Source: Pedobacter planticolens
Lineage (GTDB): Bacteria; Bacteroidota; Bacteroidia; Sphingobacteriales; Sphingobacteriaceae
Reading direction: 5' to 3'
Assembly: GCF_014172375.1 (NCBI RefSeq)
Contig: NZ_WNXD01000001.1
Coordinates: forward strand, 1,612,001-1,676,000
Length of the DNA stretch: 64,000 bases
Numbering within the stretch: position 1 is the first letter of the stretch; each line of letters begins with the position of its first letter. This document shows, one piece after another, positions 10,486-19,457 of this stretch. The position numbers were made by a program, and so were the translations under genes. The notes below the pieces were generated by a model that saw only the letters and a program-made list of their open reading frames with translations, searched no databases and was not told the origin of the DNA.

Positions 10486-11730
10486 TTACTTAAACCCAAA
10501 TAAGAAAGGGAATACAAAGGTTACAATTATTGCCCATATCAAATAGATGGGTAAATAATAGGCAATGGTTTTACCAACTGCACTTATATTAACTTTTCTT
10601 TGAGTTGTTTTAAACAGTTGAACAGTTACCAATAAAAGGTTAATTAATATCAATGCATTGCTACCTAAAACCGCAGCTCTATTAGGTGTAACTCCCCAAT
10701 TGATAATACGGAATATAATGGCAGAAAATGCAACACCGTTTACTATAATGGTTACTATGGAAAGTAGAAAAAGGATCCATATTTGTGTACTATTTTTAGT
10801 TTCCTTACTCGTTTCTGCAACTGAAAAGAAGATAAGCGCCATTACACCGACTAAAAGTGCATTAAAAATAAGTAGGAACTCACGATCATTGTATGGATTT
10901 TTAGCTGAGTATATTATCGCTACTAGATAAACAACCAACATCACTAAAACCAGCGGACTGAATAACTTGGCAATTACTGGTGAAATTTTACCTACCAATT
11001 GCGGATTGGTTTGAATAAGATAAGTGGCTACTAGTGGTGCAGCACAAAGCCCAAAAATTCCGATGTAATCAAAATAAAACTTCTCAATATGAATACCAAT
11101 TAATAAAAACAGATTAATGGTTAGGGCTGTCATTATTCCACCAGCTATACCAATTAAGCCAGTCATTACTACTAAATCGCCTAGGTATTTTAAAAAGCCA
11201 AGTCGTTTATCCTCGATGTTTTTATAATCACCAACAAATGAAAAGCATAGTATCGAACCTAGAAACAGGACTAAGTGAATGCACGATAAAATTAAGGTAT
11301 CGCTGGTTTTTACATTAGGTAAATAGTTAATGAAAATTACTCCCGCTAGGGTTGCGCAAGCAATAAAAGCAATTTTACCTGTTGATAGTTTGTTTTTCCA
11401 AGCGAAGTAAGCCGTTAATGCTGGAAAAACGATAAAACCAATATTTCTTTGATAGAAAAAATCTTCATTAATGCTTAACAATGCAGGCAACTTTGCAATG
11501 AGACCTGCTACGAGGGAAGCAATAATTACAAATACTAATTCTTTACCTGTTCCCCAGTTAACTGCTTCACTTTCGTAATTCAGTCTTTCATCCCAAAAAT
11601 CTGCTACTGTATTTCCTTTAAGCTCTGGATACAATTCATTAAAAGCTTGCTTAAATTGACTTTTATTAGTTCGGTAAAGTTTTTCGAGGTATTTAGGATC
11701 GTTGATGTGGGTTACTATTTGATCTTTCAT
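10486..11730 (-). CDS. DUF4153-like polytopic membrane protein
   Basis: A 414-aa inner-membrane protein. A hydrophilic N-terminus of about 60 residues is followed by about eleven or twelve hydrophobic segments. The late GVTPNRAAVLGSNALILINLL block resembles the conserved C-terminal part of DUF4153 proteins. An upstream GTG at 11805 would add 25 residues, but the ATG at 11730 gives a cleaner N-terminus and is preferred. It is downstream of a small membrane protein gene on the same strand, and both lie behind a pair of CTTTG/CAAAG palindromes. Function is unknown. It is not obviously related to the surrounding glycan genes and looks like an independent stress or envelope module. Confidence 0.72.
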   Translation of the reverse strand: MKDQIVTHINDPKYLEKLYRTNKSQFKQAFNELYPELKGNTVADFWDERLNYESEAVNWGTGKELVFVIIASLVAGLIAKLPALLSINEDFFYQRNIGFIVFPALTAYFAWKNKLSTGKIAFIACATLAGVIFINYLPNVKTSDTLILSCIHLVLFLGSILCFSFVGDYKNIEDKRLGFLKYLGDLVVMTGLIGIAGGIMTALTINLFLLIGIHIEKFYFDYIGIFGLCAAPLVATYLIQTNPQLVGKISPVIAKLFSPLVLVMLVVYLVAIIYSAKNPYNDREFLLIFNALLVGVMALIFFSVAETSKETKNSTQIWILFLLSIVTIIVNGVAFSAIIFRIINWGVTPNRAAVLGSNALILINLLLVTVQLFKTTQRKVNISAVGKTIAYYLPIYLIWAIIVTFVFPFLFGFK

Positions 11731-11849
11731 TGGAGTATAATTTGTTTTTAATGATAATGAAGCTATCATGAGCATTTTATTGCTATTTGTAAGCAGTATG
11801 CTCACGATGGTTTCATGAGTTTGTAATTTAAACTGTTAATCTTCAATGA

Positions 11850-12191
11850 TTAATTCCACAATGTACCTGCAAAACCTAATACTGTACCCAGCCAAAGTGA
11901 AATTAAAAACCCTATGATGCTAATGATTACTGCTATTATTTTGCTCCAACCACCTTGATAGCCTAAAAGATATTCCATAAAATAAGTACCTAAGCCTCCG
12001 CCAGCAGCTGCTAATGGAGTTACTATTAAAGGTCTAATCATCCAAAACTGTCCCCATTCTGGTCTAGCGTGTGTAGTTGCAATTAGAAAAAATGTAACTA
12101 AGGCTAAGCCAATTCCTGCTCCTACCAACATTCTGGTGATTAATGAACGGGTATTAATTGGTCGTGATGTAAAGTTGTTTTGTAGTGTCAT
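11850..12191 (-). CDS. Small membrane protein, three transmembrane segments
   Basis: A 113-aa protein with hydrophobic segments at about residues 19-42, 53-72 and 82-108. I do not recognise a functional family with confidence; short proteins of this kind in Bacteroidota sometimes carry a potassium-transporter label that the sequence does not support. It precedes the DUF4153-like gene with a gap of about 119 bp and is the first gene after the CTTTG/CAAAG palindromes. This suggests a two-gene membrane module under a dedicated repressor encoded elsewhere. Confidence 0.75.
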   Translation of the reverse strand: MTLQNNFTSRPINTRSLITRMLVGAGIGLALVTFFLIATTHARPEWGQFWMIRPLIVTPLAAAGGGLGTYFMEYLLGYQGGWSKIIAVIISIIGFLISLWLGTVLGFAGTLWN

Positions 12192-12288
12192 GATGGTTTG
12201 ATTTAATAAGTTATGAATTTTTTAAGTACTTCTTTTATTTTTATTTGGCGATCAGGTTCTCCATTTATTTAATCAATGAATAAAAGTG

Positions 12289-12333
12289 CTTTGCAAAACA
12301 AAGTTAAACAAAAGTACTTTGCATTTCAAAGTA
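12289..12333 (-). promoter_or_regulatory. Twin palindromic operator (CTTTG-N5-CAAAG)
   Basis: Two palindromes lie about 100 bp upstream of the small membrane protein start. The first, CTTTG-N5-CAAAG, is at 12289-12303. The second, with longer 7-bp arms TACTTTG-N5-CAAAGTA, is at 12315-12333. Their centres are 28 bp apart. Two similar palindromes in a promoter region suggest cooperative binding by a dimeric regulator. The identity of the regulator is inference; none is encoded next to it. Confidence 0.6.
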
Positions 12334-12416
12334 AAATGATAAAAAAATAATTCTTTTTAGAATTTGTTGAGTTAAAGTAGTTAAAACGGCTACATATGGC
12401 TCACGATTCCAATGTG

Positions 12417-13439
12417 TTACAATGAAACCATTGCTTTAATTACTGCATTTTCAGGATCTAACCAGGATTGAAAATCAGTAGCAACATGATTAAAAGAACT
12501 TCTGTGGGTAATGTATGGAATGGGATCGATAAGCTTATTTTTTATCGCTGAAATGACTTGGTTAAAATCGTCAATCGTTGCATTTCTACTACTCATCAAA
12601 GTGGCTTCTCTTTTATGAAACTCGGGGTGACTGAAAGAGATATTACCTTTTTGCAATCCAATCAAAACGTATCTTCCACCATGAGCCATGTATTGGAACC
12701 CATTGTTAATGGCATTCAGATTCCCTGTGGCATCTATCACTACAGAAGGCATGTCTCCACCCGTGATGTCCATGAGCAAACCATTTACATCATCATAAAT
12801 GGGGTTAATAATATATTCTATTCCTAGCTTTTGCTGGCAAAAGTCTAGCCTCTTTGCATTAGTATCCATGGAAATAACTTTTGCACCAGAAATTTTTGCA
12901 AACTCCATCGCCCCTAAACCTATAGGGCCTGCGCCAATTACCAATACATATTCTCCTTGAGCTACTGCTGCCCGACGGATACCATGTGCGCCGATAGCAA
13001 GGGGTTCTACCAGTGCAAGTTCATCCAGATTTAATCCATTACCTTTAATGACTAACCGAGTGGGGACTTGCAGATATTCTGCCATACCTCCGTTACGATG
13101 TACTCCAAAAACCTGCATAATTGAACAGCAATTGGTTTTGCCTGACCTGCAGGCTAAACATTTCCCACAGTTCATATAAGGCATGATTGTAACCAGCTCA
13201 CCTGCCTCAAATTCTTCTGGGTCACTGCTACTAACCACTTCTGCTGCAAGCTCATGGCCTAAAACCCGTGGATAAGTAAAATAAGGCTGCGAACCGCCAA
13301 AAGCATGAAGATCGGTTCCGCAAATGCCAATACGTTTAATTTTTAACAGAGTATGATCTGTTGCAAGCTCACTAATCGTTTCGACAGCATAAACCAGTTC
13401 GCCAGGTTTTCTGCATACCAGTGTTTTGTATTCCGTCAT
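12417..13439 (-). CDS. Zinc-dependent medium-chain alcohol/polyol dehydrogenase
   Basis: A 340-aa cytosolic MDR-family dehydrogenase. Catalytic zinc ligands are visible as Cys40 (GICGTD), His62-Glu63 (GHE) and probably Glu145. The structural zinc site is the cluster Cys91, Cys94, Cys97 and Cys104/105. A Rossmann GAGPIG motif (169-174) followed by Asp192 indicates NAD preference. Related enzymes oxidise sugar alcohols, L-threonine or sugar acids. It follows the GH29 fucosidase gene on the same strand after a 45-bp gap. A role in oxidising a monosaccharide released by that operon, possibly fucose-derived, is a reasonable inference but not shown. Confidence 0.87.
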   Translation of the reverse strand: MTEYKTLVCRKPGELVYAVETISELATDHTLLKIKRIGICGTDLHAFGGSQPYFTYPRVLGHELAAEVVSSSDPEEFEAGELVTIMPYMNCGKCLACRSGKTNCCSIMQVFGVHRNGGMAEYLQVPTRLVIKGNGLNLDELALVEPLAIGAHGIRRAAVAQGEYVLVIGAGPIGLGAMEFAKISGAKVISMDTNAKRLDFCQQKLGIEYIINPIYDDVNGLLMDITGGDMPSVVIDATGNLNAINNGFQYMAHGGRYVLIGLQKGNISFSHPEFHKREATLMSSRNATIDDFNQVISAIKNKLIDPIPYITHRSSFNHVATDFQSWLDPENAVIKAMVSL

Positions 13440-13484
13440 TGCAATTGAACTATTTGATCCATCAGCAGTCTTTTTTATCCGTGA

Positions 13485-15131
13485 TTAAACAAAAGACCCT
13501 TCCAATTTAAGTACAAAGGCAATATTTCCAGTAGGTTGCTCTGGCAGACTGACTTTCAACCCATCGGCTGTTTGGCTGAAATCAAGTTTCTTACCATGAC
13601 CCATCAGACTTACTTTTTCTACCTTTCCATATGGTCCCGCTTTTAAGGTTTTGATAAGCGCTGTCTGATCTGTAGGCCATCCCAATAGTGTTGCATAGAG
13701 GGTTTTGCCTTTAGTTACAAAGCGTATATCAGCAGAGCCGAAGGGTTTTCCTTTACCTTCATTGAAGCCTTGTCCACTTAATGGGGCGGCAGCTTCCATG
13801 GCAGGACCTTCACCAAAGACTTTCCATGGACGTGTTCCATATATGGCCTCACTATTTATCGCCATCCATTTTCCGATGTCTTCAACAACAGAAAGTTCCT
13901 TCTCATCAATTGAACCATCACCTCTTAACGGAACATTGAGCATCAGATTTCCATTTTTACTAATGACATCAACTAGGGTATGGATAACTGTTTTCGCAGA
14001 TTTATAGCGGTTATTATCGTAAATCCTTCGATCGTAATGCCAGGAACCAATGCAGGTATCAGTTTGCCATGGCAGTGGTTCTATTCTATTACTTTGACCA
14101 CGTTCAATATCCCAAACCATACATTTTCGCTGTTGAGCATCTAAAATTTTACCACAGATCACTGCATTAAGCTTTCCGTTTTTACGAATACTCTTGTTAT
14201 ATAGATGTGCAGCAATGCGAAGTCCTGCATCACTCACTGGCCAAAGCGGTAGCGCAGTATCATCGAAATATATCAGATCGGGGTTATATTTTTCAATCAG
14301 ATCAATTGTACGATCATAGAAGTTTTCACAATATGCTTTTGATGGCGGGTATACACCACCACCCCAGTTCCACTGATCATGAATTTCACGATCGTTATTA
14401 CTGCCTTTACTTAGCGGATGATTTTGGGCATACAATTCCTGTGGATTATACCCCTGCCACCAAGTTCCATTACCTTGTTCAGCAGTTATATTCCCATCAT
14501 AGGGAACTCCTGCTAATGGACCTTTTTTGTCTGAGCGCTGAGCAGTTTCATACCAGCTCCAGGCATGCGCCGAATGAACGCTTACACCAAGTGGTAGTCC
14601 TTGTCTTTTGGCGGCTTTTGCCCAGCCAGCCATCAGGTCTTTTTTAGGTCCCAGGTTAAGTGAATTCCAGCGATGGTGCTTGCTATCAAAAAGATCAAAG
14701 TTATCATGGTGGTTGGCAAGCGCCATAAAGTACCTTGCCCCTGCTTTTTTATATAAACTAACAAGGTATTCGGGATCCCAGCGCTCAGCTTTCCATTCAT
14801 TAATAACATCCTTAAAACCAAATTTAGACGGATGCCCGTATTTTTCGCAGTGGTAATTGTACTGATCACTACCTTCTTGGTACATACCACGTCCATACCA
14901 ATCACCACGCTCGGGCTGGCATTGAGGTCCCCAGTGTGCCCAAATACCAAACTTGGCATCCCTAAACCAATCCGGAACCTGGTATTGTGCAAGGGAATCC
15001 CATGTCGGCAGAAAAGTTTCTCCTGCACCAACGGGCAGAGCATTAGGTAATTGTAAATGTGCAAAAGTTCGGGAGGTATATAAAGAGGCCAGTCCTACAA
15101 GACCGCTTTTGATTAAGGTTCTTCGTTTCAT
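13485..15131 (-). CDS. Glycoside hydrolase family 29 alpha-L-fucosidase
   Basis: A 548-aa exported enzyme. The N-terminus begins with a KRRTLIKSG stretch and a hydrophobic segment, resembling a twin-arginine export signal, with cleavage likely near residue 24. The family-typical block WFRDAKFGIWAHWGPQ starts at residue 55. The probable nucleophile is Asp290 in LIYFDDTALP, which fits the GH29 active site. It removes terminal alpha-L-fucose, although some relatives act on other 6-deoxy sugars. The gene is divergent from the AraC regulator (177-bp shared upstream region) and upstream of the zinc dehydrogenase, so the three probably form one regulon. Confidence 0.92.
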   Translation of the reverse strand: MKRRTLIKSGLVGLASLYTSRTFAHLQLPNALPVGAGETFLPTWDSLAQYQVPDWFRDAKFGIWAHWGPQCQPERGDWYGRGMYQEGSDQYNYHCEKYGHPSKFGFKDVINEWKAERWDPEYLVSLYKKAGARYFMALANHHDNFDLFDSKHHRWNSLNLGPKKDLMAGWAKAAKRQGLPLGVSVHSAHAWSWYETAQRSDKKGPLAGVPYDGNITAEQGNGTWWQGYNPQELYAQNHPLSKGSNNDREIHDQWNWGGGVYPPSKAYCENFYDRTIDLIEKYNPDLIYFDDTALPLWPVSDAGLRIAAHLYNKSIRKNGKLNAVICGKILDAQQRKCMVWDIERGQSNRIEPLPWQTDTCIGSWHYDRRIYDNNRYKSAKTVIHTLVDVISKNGNLMLNVPLRGDGSIDEKELSVVEDIGKWMAINSEAIYGTRPWKVFGEGPAMEAAAPLSGQGFNEGKGKPFGSADIRFVTKGKTLYATLLGWPTDQTALIKTLKAGPYGKVEKVSLMGHGKKLDFSQTADGLKVSLPEQPTGNIAFVLKLEGSFV

Positions 15132-15308
15132 TTAGTTATACATTTGGTTTGCACACTCTCCTATTTAGGCAATGGATTGGTTTGCTTTAGTAGATTTAAC
15201 AACATCTTTCAGCTTATCAAATGTAATCAGTAGAATTTTGTTTATTTTAGACAAAAACAGACATGTTTTTTATCAAAACAGACTTTATACTACTTGTTAC
15301 TTTAAAAT

Positions 15309-16175
15309 ATGATCAAAAGAATACTTACTCACAGTTTCTCATTGATGAATGTTGATTTGGTTAAACTGGACTCGAAATGGAACTATAGAAATGTGGTCAG
15401 CCCTTATCATCGCGTCTATTATATTACGGGAGGTGAGGGAGAAATATCTCACTTTGAAAAGAAATTAAAACTCGAGAAGGGCTATTTGTACATCATTCCG
15501 AGCTTTACATTATGCAATTTATCTTGTGATAGTTTTTTGGAGCAATATTTTATACAGTTTTTCGAAGAGTCTTCTGATGGGATGTCACTATTTGCTTCTA
15601 ATAGATCAATATTTAAAGTAGAGGCACAAGAAGTTGATGTTATAAATTTTAAACGACTGCTGAGCATTAATCCTGGGCGGGGGATAAACAGATCAGATGA
15701 TCCGAAAATTTACGAAAAGGATGTTTATTATAAGGAATATCAGGAATTGAACATGAAGCAAAACACTTCACAATTTCTAGAAACTCAAGGAATTCTGCTA
15801 CAATTGGTCGCTCGGTTCACTTCACCTGAAATTATTGTACAAAGGAAACGGGAACACATTCCTGTTAAAATATTGGATACAATAAGTTATATCGTTATAA
15901 ATTTGCATACGCCATTATCGGTTAAATCAATGGCAGAACGGGTTTATCTCAATCCTGAATATTTTTCTAGACTTTTTGAGCAATACACTGGTATGCGCCC
16001 TCTTGCCTATATTAATGAAAAAAGGATTGAAAGAGCTCAATACCTAATCATGACATCTCGATCAAAATACACAGAAATAGCAAAAATGACTGGGTTTGAA
16101 AGTCTGTCTCATTTCTCCAGAACTTTTAAAAGAATAACAGGTATGAGTGCCAAAGCCTATGAAAAGTTTCTTTAG
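15309..16175 (+). CDS. AraC-family transcriptional regulator
   Basis: A 288-aa regulator. The N-terminal half is a cupin-like sensing domain (HRVYYITGGEGEISHFEKKL region). The C-terminal 100 residues form the double helix-turn-helix of AraC/XylS proteins, including MAERVYLNPEYFSRLFEQYTG-like and IAKMTGFESLSHFSRTFKR-like helices. It is transcribed divergently from the GH29 fucosidase and zinc dehydrogenase, with a 177-bp intergenic region. It therefore probably activates those genes in response to a sugar. The start ATG at 15309 is preferred because it begins the conserved domain without extra residues. Confidence 0.93.
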   Translation: MIKRILTHSFSLMNVDLVKLDSKWNYRNVVSPYHRVYYITGGEGEISHFEKKLKLEKGYLYIIPSFTLCNLSCDSFLEQYFIQFFEESSDGMSLFASNRSIFKVEAQEVDVINFKRLLSINPGRGINRSDDPKIYEKDVYYKEYQELNMKQNTSQFLETQGILLQLVARFTSPEIIVQRKREHIPVKILDTISYIVINLHTPLSVKSMAERVYLNPEYFSRLFEQYTGMRPLAYINEKRIERAQYLIMTSRSKYTEIAKMTGFESLSHFSRTFKRITGMSAKAYEKFL

Positions 16176-16219
16176 CTTATTTGGATGGTGCTAGTTTTTG
16201 AGAATGGTTGTAAGGCGGC

Positions 16220-16362
16220 CGTTTTTGCCACCATGTCCGTCTTTGCGATACCGATATTTCATCGGGAGTGGCAATCTCCTATTTGGTTGGCTTTATTTAT
16301 CTATTTGTATGATGGAGATTGCCAAAGTCGACGAAGGGTCTCCTTCGCAATGAAGAGCGTGT
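16220..16362. repeat. Inverted REP-like repeat pair in an intergenic gap
   Basis: The gap between the AraC gene and the GH43 gene holds two facing copies of a short element: a GTCTTTGCGA...GGCAATCTCC half and its inverted GGAGATTGCC...CTTCGCAATGA half. This composition is seen in widespread bacterial REP elements. A short open frame crosses it but shows no protein-like character. Confidence 0.6.
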
Positions 16363-16437
16363 TATTGGATGCTGATTTATATAATGAAAAGTCGAGATGT
16401 CTTGCAGAATATTTTGAACAGCTGATATGAGTATTTT

Positions 16438-19347
16438 TTAGTCATTGTTCACCATAGGCTTATTATCATACACGGCTGGCACTTGTTGTTGCAACCATAC
16501 GGTCATCCATGCAGAACCCATTCTACTGGCAATTGCTTCTTCTTTTCCTAGATAGCTGTTTTCGTGATCATCAGCATAGGTATGCTTGTCGGCAAAGCGA
16601 TTTTGTTGCGCTAACACTTTTTGTATATGGAGTTTGGCCCAATATTGCCCTTTATGCTTTTGTGCTAGCTTATCCCAGCCATAGGTAAAGGCAGCGACAT
16701 CGAGATTGGCAAAATTATCGTACACGCCAAAACCCCAATCAGAACCTTCGGGATAATAAACTTCGGGCGATCCTTCTTGATACATGGTACCGCCTGGCGC
16801 TTTATAAGGCGGGGAAGAAAATCGATGTGTTGTTACGGAGTAGTAAATTTTATCGAGGTTGAAACGTGCTGCTTCTGGTGTTGGTTTTTCGGCCAATGAG
16901 AATACAATCGGCGCATTGATCATGGAAGCCAATGCATTGTACTGTGGATGAATGATACCATGATTGATGACAAAACCAGGTTCTTCCATGTTATAGCCTT
17001 TTATCCAACTGCTCACTGGTTGTCCGTGTAATATTTTCGGATTGGTTAAATCGGTTGGTAAAGAGGTTGCCGCAATTAAATATTCGACTGACTTGGATAA
17101 CCATTTGTTGGAGTTAGGGTGGTTTGGCAACATGACTGCTGCTAAGTACAATAATTCGGCATTCCAAGCATCTTCTTCAATTTTAGAGTCGCCTACAAAA
17201 AGTACTTTCCCTGTGTTGTCTTTATAATATAGTGGTGCTGTGGGTAGAAAACGATCTGCTTCTGCAACCATCATTTTTATAATGTTTGCTTGGTCTTTGG
17301 TTGAAAGTTCATCCCATAGTAGCCATGCCGAATAACCTGTATAATATGCCCAATGTGCTGCTTGCCAATCGCCACCCCACACTTTGTTGGTGCCATTAAC
17401 TTTATGGTCGTACGCTACCGAAGTTGCTAAAAGGATGGCTTTTTCTTTCGCTTCTTTTAACGATACTCCTGTTATAGTAGGGTTGTATATTCCTGTTTTA
17501 ATGGATATGGCTAAACCAAATGCCATTGCAGCAGGAAAACGATATCGATATTCATTTACTTTAGATTTGCTTTTTAGGTCTAGGTACCCACTTGAATCTA
17601 GCTGATATTTTTTCACGTTGTGGAACCATGTGCTGAGTGCATATCTATTGGCGTTGAGCAAGGTAGTTTTTACTGTATTCGCAATTTCGGTGTTCGGTAC
17701 CTTTTTTTGAAACTTGTTCCAATTAATAGGCGTTACAAAGGTTGAGGGATCGGATTCTAAGCTATTTTGTCCGTTAAAGTGAAACCAATTAAAATCTGCA
17801 TAGCCACCCTCTCCTTCTTTTTTGGTGCTGAAATTTAATAGCGCAAAGCGATTGGCTGTCCAGTCGTAACCAAGATCCATGTTTAATTGATTGCCAAATG
17901 GGATAAACGTATTTCCATCTACACTGTAAGAGAATGTAGCTTTATAACCTATGTGTGTGGCGTTAGCTTTTAACCAGATTTTGTTGGCTGTAAAATTTTT
18001 AACACTATCTATCACTTTGTTATCATTGACCATGATGAGTATTTTCTCATTGCTCACTTTCTTTACAGCGATATAGGCATGTGGCTTCTGAAAAATTCCA
18101 AATCCTGCGCTATTCCCATCTTTTAAACCTGACACTTCCATTTCAATAATACCTTCTGAGGCTGGGCCTTGAACGCGTTGGGTAAGTGTATTGCGTGCCA
18201 TTGTGATATCATTTGCAACTGATGCATGTAAACGCATGTAGCCTTTTCGTTCTTTTAACGACCATTTTTCGTTATCGGGATTGTGGTTCCATTGCCATTG
18301 TAAACTTAATGTGGGTTGATTAAATTCATCGGATGTGGCAGGTACTTTTACAGGATAGGTTTTACCAACGTTTGGTTTTGTATAACTGGCTACTCCTTTG
18401 CCATCTACGCCTAACATTGGCCAACCATCTACCCAAGTAACAGGTTCTAGGTTAGGCACACGACCTATTGCTCCGCGATCTTGCATAATTATAAACCACC
18501 ACGAACCATCTTTAAGTTGCAGCATTCCGCCTTGATGTAGAAAATTTCCAGGATATAGCTTATCGTCTTTAATGACCACTTTCGATTCGTAAGGGCCGTA
18601 TACATTGTCGGATCGTAAACAAATTTGTCGACCTTTCGTACCTCCAGTTGTGGCCAAAATATAATACTTCCCATTCACTTTGTACATGTGAGAACCTTCT
18701 AAGTAGGGATAACTCTTATTGTTATAGATTTCTTTTTGTGGTGTTTTTACCGATAAAGCATCGGCATTTAGTTCGGTGATGAAGAGTTTTTCTTGTCCAT
18801 GTGCTACATATACTTTTCCATTATCATCAAAAAACAAACCCGGGTCGTACATATACTCTGGGAAAATAGTTCGCTTCCAAGGGCCTTTGATATCTTTTGC
18901 GGTACAGATAGAGAAATGACCATCTTTAATGCCTTGTCCGTATGGTGTACAAAACCCTACGTAAAATAATCCATTATGATAACGGATGGTTGATGCCCAA
19001 GAGCCATTGCGGTACAATGAACCTCCTTGTAGATTATAACGTGGGTCTTCATCGTATTTATTAATGGCATAACCAGCCATTTCCCAGTTTACTAAATCTT
19101 TAGAGTGTAAAATAGGAGCACCGGGCACATATTGCATACTGGTAGAAACGAAATAAAAATCATCGCCTACTCTAATCACATCTGGATCTGCCCAATCGCC
19201 CCAAAGTAAAGGGTTTTTGTACGTGCCATCACCTTTATCGGCTGTCCATGCTTTAGCAGTTGGTTGTTGACTACCTGTTTGAGCTTTGCTGAACTGAACA
19301 ATTAACAAGCCAATGCTTACCATTAGCAGTTTAGTTTTTAGCGACAT
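16438..19347 (-). CDS. GH43 hydrolase fused to a large C-terminal alpha-helical domain
   Basis: A 969-aa exported protein with a signal peptide over residues 1-22. Residues 40-340 are a GH43 five-bladed propeller. It has the catalytic base Asp54 (WADPDVI), the modulating Asp168 (YDPGLFF) and the acid Glu217 (YLEGSHMYK). Residues about 345-540 form a beta-sandwich like the C-terminal domain of beta-xylosidases. The remaining 420 residues (about 550-969) are unlike either and look helical, with Trp/Tyr/Gly-rich blocks such as WGGDWQAAHWAYYTGYSAW. They suggest an (alpha/alpha) toroid as found in some lyases and hydrolases. I do not recognise its family. The fusion suggests two successive cuts on one substrate. 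It lies just after the GH20 gene on the same strand. Confidence 0.88.
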   Translation of the reverse strand: MSLKTKLLMVSIGLLIVQFSKAQTGSQQPTAKAWTADKGDGTYKNPLLWGDWADPDVIRVGDDFYFVSTSMQYVPGAPILHSKDLVNWEMAGYAINKYDEDPRYNLQGGSLYRNGSWASTIRYHNGLFYVGFCTPYGQGIKDGHFSICTAKDIKGPWKRTIFPEYMYDPGLFFDDNGKVYVAHGQEKLFITELNADALSVKTPQKEIYNNKSYPYLEGSHMYKVNGKYYILATTGGTKGRQICLRSDNVYGPYESKVVIKDDKLYPGNFLHQGGMLQLKDGSWWFIIMQDRGAIGRVPNLEPVTWVDGWPMLGVDGKGVASYTKPNVGKTYPVKVPATSDEFNQPTLSLQWQWNHNPDNEKWSLKERKGYMRLHASVANDITMARNTLTQRVQGPASEGIIEMEVSGLKDGNSAGFGIFQKPHAYIAVKKVSNEKILIMVNDNKVIDSVKNFTANKIWLKANATHIGYKATFSYSVDGNTFIPFGNQLNMDLGYDWTANRFALLNFSTKKEGEGGYADFNWFHFNGQNSLESDPSTFVTPINWNKFQKKVPNTEIANTVKTTLLNANRYALSTWFHNVKKYQLDSSGYLDLKSKSKVNEYRYRFPAAMAFGLAISIKTGIYNPTITGVSLKEAKEKAILLATSVAYDHKVNGTNKVWGGDWQAAHWAYYTGYSAWLLWDELSTKDQANIIKMMVAEADRFLPTAPLYYKDNTGKVLFVGDSKIEEDAWNAELLYLAAVMLPNHPNSNKWLSKSVEYLIAATSLPTDLTNPKILHGQPVSSWIKGYNMEEPGFVINHGIIHPQYNALASMINAPIVFSLAEKPTPEAARFNLDKIYYSVTTHRFSSPPYKAPGGTMYQEGSPEVYYPEGSDWGFGVYDNFANLDVAAFTYGWDKLAQKHKGQYWAKLHIQKVLAQQNRFADKHTYADDHENSYLGKEEAIASRMGSAWMTVWLQQQVPAVYDNKPMVNND

Positions 19348-19457
19348 GATTTAGTATGATATTTGGTTGTTCTAAACTAGAATTATTTGATTTAACCAAT
19401 GAAATTAATATAGCACAAACGTTTGTTTATGTGTAATTCATCCACTAGATGTGCCTA

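Noticed and set aside
14207..14856. Long frames on either strand inside the fucosidase gene
   Set aside because: They are shadows of the GH29 coding sequence.
16185..16430. 81-codon frame after the AraC gene
   Set aside because: It lies across an inverted REP-like repeat and shows no domain.
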